Assembly: GCA_003457075.1 (NCBI GenBank)
Contig: DMIY01000079.1
Span: forward strand, 1 to 5,998
Direction: 5' to 3'
Origin: Desulfotomaculum sp.
GTDB lineage: Bacteria; Bacillota; Desulfotomaculia; Desulfotomaculales; Nap2-2B
Length of the DNA stretch: 5,998 nucleotides
The notes under the pieces were generated by a model. That model made no database searches. It saw only the letters and a list, made by a program, of their open reading frames with translations, and was not told the DNA's origin. Below, one piece after another: positions 1 through 5,998 of this stretch (positions are counted from its first letter, which is position 1; every line of letters starts with the position of its first letter). The translations under genes and the position numbers were made by a program.

Positions 1-850
1 CGCCGGGCAGGTAAGCATCATCTACCGGCGAAGCGAACAAGAGATCACCGCCCAGGCAGAAGAAATACACCACGCCAAACAAGAAGGCATAGCATTCCAG
101 ATGCTCACCAGCCCCAAAGCATTTCACAGTACAAACGGGCAGCTCAAGCAAATCGAATGCATCAAAAACGAACTGGGCGAACCCGACGCCGGCGGCCGAC
201 GCCGGCCAGTACCGGTAAGCGGCAGCGAATACCTGCAGGAAGTAGATACCGTCATCATCGCCATTGGCCAGGCGCCGGACACAGAAAGCCTGCCGGTAGC
301 AGTAAACAAAAACGGCACCATCATAGCCGACCCGCACACCCTGGCACTTACCACACCGGGCATATTCGCCGGCGGGGACGCCGTAACCGGACCGGCCACA
401 GCAATAAAAGCCATAGGCGCAGGAAAAAGAGCGGCCCAATCCATACACAACTACCTGCAGAGCGAAACGCAAACCATACTGGACACAAAAACACAAGAAA
501 CAGCGTCTCCACGCTTTGCGCCAGGAGAAATACCAGTACAAAAAGCAGCCCAGCCGCAGCATATAGAGCCACAAACAAGGAAGACCAACTTTAACGAAGT
601 GTGCACAGGCTACACCGAACAGCAGGCCAAAGAAGAAGCAGACCGTTGCTTAAACTGCGGCGTCTGTTCGGAATGCGGAGAATGTGTCAGAGCCTGCCTG
701 CGTGAAGCCATCAACCACGACATGCAGGATACGGAACTGGAAATACAAGTAGGCGCAGTAATCCTAAGCCCCGGATTTAAAGCCTACGACGCCGGGCAAC
801 TGGACTACTACGGTTACGGCATCTACCCCAACGTCATCACCAGCATAGAA
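1..850. other. T-depleted composition segment within gene 1
   Basis: Hand counting gives about 104 T in bases 1-840 (about 12%) against about 82 in the next 360 bases (about 23%). T-ending codons number about 16 of 280 before base 842 and 16 of 62 in 860-1045. The segment prefers C- and A-ending codons and uses ATA for isoleucine often. The reading frame and protein homology continue through the change, so this is a composition boundary inside a gene and not a gene boundary. Confidence 0.5.
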
Positions 851-3202
851 CTGGAGCGAATTTTAAGTGCCACCGGGCCTTACCAGGGACACCTGATTCG
901 CCCTTCCGATGGAAAGGAACCACTGAAAATGGCCTTTATTCAATGTGTAGGTTCCAGAAACTGGAGGATCGGCCGTGACTATTGCTCGGGAGCCTGCTGC
1001 ATGTATGCCTTAAAGGAAGCAGTAATTTCCAAGGAACATTCTGCCCAACCGTTGGAAACGACAATGTTTTTCATGGACATGCGCACGCACGGCAAGGACT
1101 TCGAACGCTATTACGAGCGGGCTAAAAATGAATACGGTGTGCGGTTTGTCCGCTCGCGTGTCTATGGTGTGGAAGAAACGGGCCACAATGGCGAACTTAA
1201 AATCAAGTATGCAGAAGAAAATGGCCTGCTCAAAACAGAAGTCTTTGACCTGGTGGTATTGACGATAGGGTTAACCCCTCCCCCGGAAGCAGAAGATTTA
1301 GCGCAGGCGGCAGGGATCGAGTTAGATAGATTCTCTTTCTGCGAATCGCCGGAGTTTTTACCCTGCTCTACTTCCCGCGAAGGTATTTTTGTGGCCGGTG
1401 TCTTCAAAGGACCCAAAGACATTCCGGAAACAGTAACAGAAGCCAGCGCTGCCGCCGGATACGCGGCCCGACTTTTAAGCAGTGCAAGGGGTAGCCTGGC
1501 AAAAATAAAAGAGTTCCCACCTGAACGGGAAATTACACGCCGGCAGAAACCGCGTGTAGGTGTATTCGTATGCAATTGCGGAATTAATATCGGCGGCGTG
1601 ATTAACGTTTCGAATGTGGCAGAATATACGGCCAAGCTTAAAAACGTAGTCAATGTCGAGGAGTTTTTATTTACCTGTTCGCAAGACAGCATTGAAAAAA
1701 TTAAAATGGTTATTCAGGAATTGGATATTAACCGGGTGGTGGTGGCTTCCTGTACTCCGCGCACACACGCGCCTTTATTCCAGAGTGTAATGCAGGAAGT
1801 GGGTCTTAATCCTTATCTTTATGAGCACGTGAATATCCGTGAACATTCCTCCTGGGTACACCGCAACTGGCCCGAAGTAGCAACCAAAAAAGCGCAACAA
1901 TTGATCAAAATGGCCGTTACCAAGGTGCAATTACTCTACCCCATTCATCCGTCAACAAGTGAAGTAGATCATAACGCGCTGGTAGTCGGCGGCGGGGCGG
2001 CAGGGATGGTGTCTGCTCTTTCTCTTGCTGAACAGGGCTATAAGATATACCTGGCAGAAAAAAGTAATCAGTTGGGCGGAAACGCTCGCCATATCTTCTA
2101 CACGTTTAAAGATAAGGACATTCAACAAAAAGTTGCTCAACTGATTGAACAGGTTCAGCAAAACCCCTTAATTGAGGTAATGTTTGGAACAGAGATAGTA
2201 AATGTTAAAGGATATCCGGGAAACTATCAAACAACTCTGACTGCAAATGAACAACAAAGAGAAATAACCCACGGAGTGGCAATCATTGCTACCGGCGCCA
2301 GGGAATATCAACCCAAAGAATACCTTTACGGTACAGATGAGCGTGTAATTACCCAGAGGGAACTGGAAGCCAGACTTGCTCTGGGTCAAAAATACAACAA
2401 TATTGTAATGATCCAGTGTGTCGGCTCCCGTAATGAAGAACGGCCATATTGCAGCCGCATCTGTTGTACGCAGGCCGTTAAAAATGCCTTAAAAGCTAAA
2501 GAACTAAATCCGGACGCCAATATTTTTATCCTCTACCGTGACATCCGGACATATGGCTTAGCTGAAGAATATTACACCCATGCACGTGAAAAGGGAGTGT
2601 TTTTTGTTCGCTACGAACCGGAAGAGAGTCCTGTTGTTCAGGTTAAAGAAGAAAAGCTGGAGGTAACAATAAAAGATCGTATCCTTCAGGATGAACTGGC
2701 TTTGCAAGCAGACCTGGTTGTTTTAAGCGCAGGAGTTGTGCCGCAAGAAGACAACGGACGATTGAGCCAGTTGTTTAAAGTACCTTTAACGGCCGATGGC
2801 TTTTTCCTGGAAGCGCATATGAAACTAAGGCCGGTGGATATAGACGCCGATGGCCTTTATTTATGCGGAATGGCCCATGCTCCCAAGTCACTTGAAGAAT
2901 CGATCGTTCAGGCCAATGCTGCAGCCATGAGGGCAGTTACCATTCTGGCCAAAGAAAAACTGGAAAATGTGGCGATTACTGCTGTGGTAGACAAAGATAT
3001 TTGTATTGGCTGCGGAATGTGTGTGGAAGCCTGCGACTACGGAGCCCGTTCAATTAATGAAAAAACGAAAAAGGCCGAGGTGGTGGAAGCCTTATGCCAG
3101 GGCTGTGGGGCCTGCGTAGCTGCCTGCCCAAGTAATGCATCTCAACAAAAAGGATTTGAAAAAGGCCAGTTACTGGCCATGCTGGATGCAGCCATAGGAT
3201 AG
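2..3202 (+). CDS. hdrA: GltD-like/HdrA fusion oxidoreductase, 5' partial
   Basis: The visible part is 1066 residues and the frame is open to the window edge. GltD-family signatures upstream of the ATG at 101 (IIYRRSEQE near residue 6) show that this ATG is internal. Domains in order: C-terminal part of a GltD/NfnB-like NAD(P)-binding flavoprotein (residues 1-150; VIIAIGQAPD at 84, flavin motif GIFAGGDA at 120 with D126); linker; cluster motif with C216, 219, 222, 225, 228, 232; HdrA flavin-module remainder (250-480) with C315, C328, C332, C333; HdrA N-terminal domain (518-650) with C524, C526, C559, C584; second flavin module (659-990) with GGGAAG at 663 and C806, C817, C821, C822; ferredoxin with C1001/1004/1007/1011 and C1032/1035/1038/1042. 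By family knowledge HdrA is the cytosolic flavin- and [4Fe-4S]-bearing bifurcating subunit of heterodisulfide reductase-type complexes. The GltD part suggests NAD(P)H as donor or acceptor, which is inference. Likely at least 300 N-terminal residues are missing. The physiological partner is unknown. Family call is secure; exact role is not. Confidence 0.5.
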   Translation, partial: AGQVSIIYRRSEQEITAQAEEIHHAKQEGIAFQMLTSPKAFHSTNGQLKQIECIKNELGEPDAGGRRRPVPVSGSEYLQEVDTVIIAIGQAPDTESLPVAVNKNGTIIADPHTLALTTPGIFAGGDAVTGPATAIKAIGAGKRAAQSIHNYLQSETQTILDTKTQETASPRFAPGEIPVQKAAQPQHIEPQTRKTNFNEVCTGYTEQQAKEEADRCLNCGVCSECGECVRACLREAINHDMQDTELEIQVGAVILSPGFKAYDAGQLDYYGYGIYPNVITSIELERILSATGPYQGHLIRPSDGKEPLKMAFIQCVGSRNWRIGRDYCSGACCMYALKEAVISKEHSAQPLETTMFFMDMRTHGKDFERYYERAKNEYGVRFVRSRVYGVEETGHNGELKIKYAEENGLLKTEVFDLVVLTIGLTPPPEAEDLAQAAGIELDRFSFCESPEFLPCSTSREGIFVAGVFKGPKDIPETVTEASAAAGYAARLLSSARGSLAKIKEFPPEREITRRQKPRVGVFVCNCGINIGGVINVSNVAEYTAKLKNVVNVEEFLFTCSQDSIEKIKMVIQELDINRVVVASCTPRTHAPLFQSVMQEVGLNPYLYEHVNIREHSSWVHRNWPEVATKKAQQLIKMAVTKVQLLYPIHPSTSEVDHNALVVGGGAAGMVSALSLAEQGYKIYLAEKSNQLGGNARHIFYTFKDKDIQQKVAQLIEQVQQNPLIEVMFGTEIVNVKGYPGNYQTTLTANEQQREITHGVAIIATGAREYQPKEYLYGTDERVITQRELEARLALGQKYNNIVMIQCVGSRNEERPYCSRICCTQAVKNALKAKELNPDANIFILYRDIRTYGLAEEYYTHAREKGVFFVRYEPEESPVVQVKEEKLEVTIKDRILQDELALQADLVVLSAGVVPQEDNGRLSQLFKVPLTADGFFLEAHMKLRPVDIDADGLYLCGMAHAPKSLEESIVQANAAAMRAVTILAKEKLENVAITAVVDKDICIGCGMCVEACDYGARSINEKTKKAEVVEALCQGCGACVAACPSNASQQKGFEKGQLLAMLDAAIG
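647..2991 (+). repeat. Tandem paralogous segment, copy 1
   Basis: From the cluster motif at 647 to ATTACTGCTGTGGTAGA (2975-2991), this part of gene 1 aligns with 3667-5987 in gene 2. The offset is 3020 at the start, 3002 at GAVILSPGF after an 18-base insert in gene 1, and 2996 from the HdrA N-terminal domain to the end. Exact shared stretches include AATCCTTATCTTTATGA (1808), AATATCCGTGAACATTCCTC (1832) and AGCCAGTTGTTTAAAGT (2765). The proteins look roughly two-thirds identical by eye in the HdrA N-terminal domain. This is a divergent gene-level duplication, not a mobile repeat. Confidence 0.5.
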
Positions 3203-3206
3203 GAGG
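3201..3206 (+). promoter_or_regulatory. Strong Shine-Dalgarno site for the second hdrA-like gene
   Basis: AGGAGG, continuing as AGGAGGGG to 3208, lies 7 bases before the ATG at 3214 and overlaps the TAG stop (3200-3202) of the upstream gene. This fixes the start of the downstream gene. The overlap with the stop and the 11-base gap indicate a shared transcript, and translational coupling is plausible. Confidence 0.5.
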
Positions 3207-3213
3207 GGATTTT

Positions 3214-5998
3214 ATGATTGGAGCCGTTTTGATTGTAGGCAGTGGGATTAGCGGAATGCAATCTGCCCTTGATTTAGCAGAATCTGGTTTTAAAGTTTAT
3301 CTGGTGGAAAAATCACCTGCCATTGCCGGTACTATGTCAATGCTGGACAAAACTTTTCCTACCAATGATTGTTCAATGTGCATTTTATCACCACGGGTGG
3401 TAGACTGCGGCAACCACTTGAACATTGAGATTATCACCTGCGCAGAATTAATTAACCTGGAAGGGGAAGCTGGCAACTTCACAGCCATAATCAGAAAACG
3501 ACCCCGTTATGTTGATCTAACCCGTTGCATCAGTTGTGGCAGATGTGCCGAGGAATGTCCCCAGGAAGTCGCTGACGAGTTCAATCAAGGGTTAAGTAAT
3601 AGGAAAGCCATTTATAAACCTTATCCCCAGGCGTTTCCCAACGCCTATGTAATAGATAAGGAGAATTGCTTAGAATGTGGAAGTTGCCAGGAAGAATGCC
3701 CCCGCAAGGCTATTGATTATGAAATGCAGGAAGAAATTGTGGAACTTTCCGTTGGCGCAGTTATTTTATCCCCTGGTTTTCAAATTTTTGACCCCACAGA
3801 GCGGGGTGAATTTGGCTATGGAACTTATCCCAATGTGATCACCAGCCTGCAATTCGAACGGCTGCTCAGCGCCTCCGGACCTCATCAGGGGCACGTAATA
3901 AGGCCATCTGATCACACCGTTCCTCAAAAAATCGCTTTTATTCAATGCGTTGGTTCCCGCGACACAGCGAAAGGGTACAGCTGGTGTTCTTCAGTCTGTT
4001 GTATGTACGCAACAAAAGAAGCCATAGTAGCAAAAGAACATGTCTCCGGATGCGAAACGACCATTTACTGTATAGATGTAAGAGCTTTTGGCAAAGGATT
4101 TGAGCAGTATTACAACCGGGCCAGGGAAGAATATGGTGTAAACTACATAAAATGCATGATTTCCTCCATAAAAGAAATGCCAGAAAGTAAAAACCTGCTG
4201 GTTCGGTATCAAACGGAAGACAATGAAATGAGAGAAGAGGAATACGATCTGGTTGTTCTTTCGGTGGGCTTACACCCCCCGAAAGAGGCCGGGGAAATTG
4301 CCCGTGCAGCAAAAGTAGAACTGACAAAATATGGTTTTGTCATGCCCCAAAAAGGAAATCCAATTTTAACCACTCGGGAAGGGGTTTTTTCCGCTGGAGC
4401 TTTTACCGGACCCAAAGATATTCCTGAAACCGTGATCGAAGCCAGCGCTGCGGCCGCTTACGCTGCCCGCCTGCTGAAAGATGCCCGGGGGGAACTGGCT
4501 AAAATAAAAACTTTCCCGCCCGAAAAAAATGTTTTCGAAGAAGACCCGCGCATTGGAGTTTTTGTATGCAACTGCGGGATTAATATCGGGGGAGTAATCA
4601 ACGTACCGGAAGTAGTAAAATATGCCAAAAAACTAAAAAACGTTGTTCATGCTGACGAGTTTTTGTTTACCTGCGCTCAGGATAGCATTGAAAAGATTAA
4701 GAGAAGTATTAAGGCGCGCAAGTTAAACCGTGTAATAGTAGCTGCCTGCACTCCCCGCACCCATGCGCCTTTATTCCAGGGTGTGCTGCGCGAGGCCGGG
4801 CTGAATCCTTATCTTTATGAACATGTTAATATCCGTGAACATTCCTCTTGGGTTCATCGCGACGCTCCAGAAGCAGCAACAGTCAAGGCCCAGCGTTTGA
4901 TCAAAATGGCTGCGGCTAAAGCACGCCTGCTTTCGCCGGTCACTCCTACTTCAGGCGAAGTAAACCACGCCGCCCTGGTAGTTGGCGGAGGCGCGGCAGG
5001 AATGAGCGCGGCTATATCCCTGGCTGAACAGGGGTTCAAAGTTTTTATAGTAGAAAAGGGCAGTGTTTTAGGTGGTAACCTGCGGCACGTCTTTTATTCC
5101 CGGGAAGGTATTGATACGCAAGCCGCGCTGGCCATGCTTATTCAACAGGTGCATCAAAACCCACTGATTGAGATATTTTTGGATGCCGATATTTTAGAAG
5201 TAAAGGGCTATCCTGGAAATTATTCAACCAGAATCAATGTATCCGGGCAGGAACTGGAAATAAACCACGGGGCGGCAATTATCGCTACTGGAGCAAAGGA
5301 AGCAAAACCCAAAGAGTATCTTTATGGAGAAAACAAACATGTGCTTACCCAGCTGGAACTGGAAGCCATGCTGGAACAAGGCAAAATTTTTAATACGGTG
5401 GTAATGATCCAGTGCGTAGGCTCACGCAGTGAGGAGAGGCCGTTTTGTAGCAGAATTTGCTGTGTTCAAGCAATAAGAAATGCTATCAGGATCAAAGAAA
5501 TAAATCCGGGAGCCAATGTTTTTATTATTTACCGCGATATACGTACTTTTGGCTTAAAAGAAATGTTTTATACCCGTGCCCGTGAGTTAGGAGTAATCTT
5601 TATCAGGTACGAACCGGAAACCAGGCCCGTAGTTCAAGAAACGAAAGGAAAATTAGAAGTGAGAGTGACCGACCACGTGCTTGCGGAAGAACTTTTGCTG
5701 CAAACGGATCTGGTTGTTTTAAGCACGGGAATGATCCCGGAGGAAGGCAATGAAAAGTTAAGCCAGTTGTTTAAAGTGCCTTTGGCAGAAGACGGGTTTT
5801 TCCTGGAAGCACACATGAAATTGCGACCGGTTGATTTCGCCACCGAAGGTCTTTATCTCTGCGGCCTGGCCCACGGTCCCAAATTTCTGGAAGATTCCAT
5901 AATTCAAGCAAACGCGGCAGCTATGCGGGCAGCCACCCTGCTTAACAAGGATCAGTTGGAGCACGTAGCCATTACTGCTGTGGTAGATGAAAAGCGTT
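3214..5998 (+). CDS. hdrA: Double-module HdrA-like protein, 3' partial
   Basis: The ATG at 3214 follows a strong ribosome site and leads straight into the dinucleotide fold GSGISG (residues 9-14), so the start is well supported; 928 residues are visible. Domains: HdrA flavin module 1 (1-430) with DCSMC (C53, C56), an inserted 2x[4Fe-4S] ferredoxin (C105/108/111/115 and C152/155/158/162, each ending in Cys-Pro) and C245, C258, C262, C263; HdrA N-terminal domain (446-580) with C452, C454, C487, C512 and the REHSSWVH signature; flavin module 2 (588-915) with GGGAAG at 591 and C734, C745, C749, C750, lacking a ferredoxin insert. In methanogen HdrA the N-terminal domain precedes the flavin module; here it sits between two. 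The last codons match the paralogue just before its C-terminal ferredoxin, so that domain is expected beyond 5998. No signal peptide or membrane segment is seen, so it is probably cytosolic. Role by family: flavin-based electron bifurcation with HdrBC-like partners; the substrate is unknown. It is probably co-transcribed with the gene upstream. Confidence 0.5.
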   Translation, partial: MIGAVLIVGSGISGMQSALDLAESGFKVYLVEKSPAIAGTMSMLDKTFPTNDCSMCILSPRVVDCGNHLNIEIITCAELINLEGEAGNFTAIIRKRPRYVDLTRCISCGRCAEECPQEVADEFNQGLSNRKAIYKPYPQAFPNAYVIDKENCLECGSCQEECPRKAIDYEMQEEIVELSVGAVILSPGFQIFDPTERGEFGYGTYPNVITSLQFERLLSASGPHQGHVIRPSDHTVPQKIAFIQCVGSRDTAKGYSWCSSVCCMYATKEAIVAKEHVSGCETTIYCIDVRAFGKGFEQYYNRAREEYGVNYIKCMISSIKEMPESKNLLVRYQTEDNEMREEEYDLVVLSVGLHPPKEAGEIARAAKVELTKYGFVMPQKGNPILTTREGVFSAGAFTGPKDIPETVIEASAAAAYAARLLKDARGELAKIKTFPPEKNVFEEDPRIGVFVCNCGINIGGVINVPEVVKYAKKLKNVVHADEFLFTCAQDSIEKIKRSIKARKLNRVIVAACTPRTHAPLFQGVLREAGLNPYLYEHVNIREHSSWVHRDAPEAATVKAQRLIKMAAAKARLLSPVTPTSGEVNHAALVVGGGAAGMSAAISLAEQGFKVFIVEKGSVLGGNLRHVFYSREGIDTQAALAMLIQQVHQNPLIEIFLDADILEVKGYPGNYSTRINVSGQELEINHGAAIIATGAKEAKPKEYLYGENKHVLTQLELEAMLEQGKIFNTVVMIQCVGSRSEERPFCSRICCVQAIRNAIRIKEINPGANVFIIYRDIRTFGLKEMFYTRARELGVIFIRYEPETRPVVQETKGKLEVRVTDHVLAEELLLQTDLVVLSTGMIPEEGNEKLSQLFKVPLAEDGFFLEAHMKLRPVDFATEGLYLCGLAHGPKFLEDSIIQANAAAMRAATLLNKDQLEHVAITAVVDEKR
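3667..5987 (+). repeat. Tandem paralogous segment, copy 2
   Basis: Counterpart of 647-2991, in the same orientation. The exact matches of 17, 20, 17 and 17 bases fall at 4804, 4828, 5761 and 5971. The bases upstream of this copy (3214-3666) encode the Rossmann start and first ferredoxin cluster of HdrA, whereas the bases upstream of copy 1 encode a GltD-like domain, so the two genes share their 3' parts but not their 5' parts. Confidence 0.5.

Noticed and set aside
101..103. ATG at 101 as the start of gene 1
   Set aside because: The same frame is open back to base 2 and encodes conserved GltD-family sequence (IIYRRSEQE), so this is an internal methionine of a truncated gene.
188..206. GC-rich hairpin GCCGGCG / CGCCGGC with a 5-base loop
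   Set aside because: The stem is perfect over 7 bases, but it has no T tract, lies inside the conserved GltD coding stretch (DAGGRRRP), and is explained by Gly/Arg codons in a C-rich segment.
124..594. Overlapping open frames on both strands near the window start
   Set aside because: They are shadows caused by the T-poor composition of gene 1; the translations are low-complexity (Arg/His-rich or Leu/Val-rich) with no recognisable family.
1162..1692. 176-codon open frame on the minus strand
   Set aside because: It lies fully antisense to well-conserved HdrA coding sequence, has no convincing ribosome site that I can see and resembles no family.
2417..2467. Possible selenocysteine or frameshift at the CC motifs
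   Set aside because: All cysteine positions are TGC or TGT, no in-frame TGA occurs, and both frames stay intact.
3203..3213. Promoter or terminator between the two genes
   Set aside because: Only 11 bases separate the genes, and they hold the ribosome site; there is no room for either element.
3938..4415. Minus-strand open frames of 129, 73 and 68 codons
   Set aside because: All are antisense to the cysteine-rich core of gene 2 module 1 and show no protein-family features.

Overview
The window holds two large genes on the + strand, both cut by the window edges, and almost nothing else. Both encode multidomain flavin/iron-sulfur proteins of the heterodisulfide reductase subunit A (HdrA) family. 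The style suggests an anaerobic, flavin-bifurcating bacterium. I lean to a Peptococcaceae- or Syntrophomonadaceae-like Firmicute (Pelotomaculum/Desulfotomaculum type) from the protein style, the strong AGGAGG ribosome site and the mid GC content. The genus cannot be fixed from this sequence.

Layout. Bases 1-3202 are the 3' part of gene 1. It starts inside an NAD(P)-binding GltD/NfnB-like domain, then carries a six-cysteine cluster motif, the C-terminal part of a first HdrA flavin module, an HdrA N-terminal domain, a second HdrA flavin module and a C-terminal 2x[4Fe-4S] ferredoxin. The frame is open from base 2, so the ATG at 101 is not the real start. After an 11-base gap with a strong ribosome-binding site, gene 2 begins at 3214 and runs off the end at 5998. 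It has a complete HdrA flavin module with its inserted 2x[4Fe-4S] ferredoxin but no HdrA N-terminal domain in front. That domain comes next, followed by a second flavin module without a ferredoxin insert. The window ends where the first cysteine of the C-terminal ferredoxin is expected.

How they work together. The genes are tandem paralogues: from base 647 and from base 3667 they align nearly colinearly, with an offset of 2996 bases over most of the length and several exact matches of 17-20 bases. Only gene 1 carries the GltD-like domain, so I infer that it links the complex to NAD(P)H. Only gene 2 keeps a full ferredoxin-bearing HdrA flavin module. Together they look like the core of a cytosolic electron-confurcating or -bifurcating complex. 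Partners such as HdrB/HdrC, MvhD, MetVF, a hydrogenase, a formate dehydrogenase or Bam-type subunits would lie outside the window.

The two points most worth following are the doubled, rearranged HdrA architecture with unequal cofactor sets, and a sharp base-composition change inside gene 1 near base 850 (T about 12% before, about 23% after). No RNA gene, mobile element, CRISPR array, terminator or promoter was found. There is no gene-free stretch longer than 11 bases.
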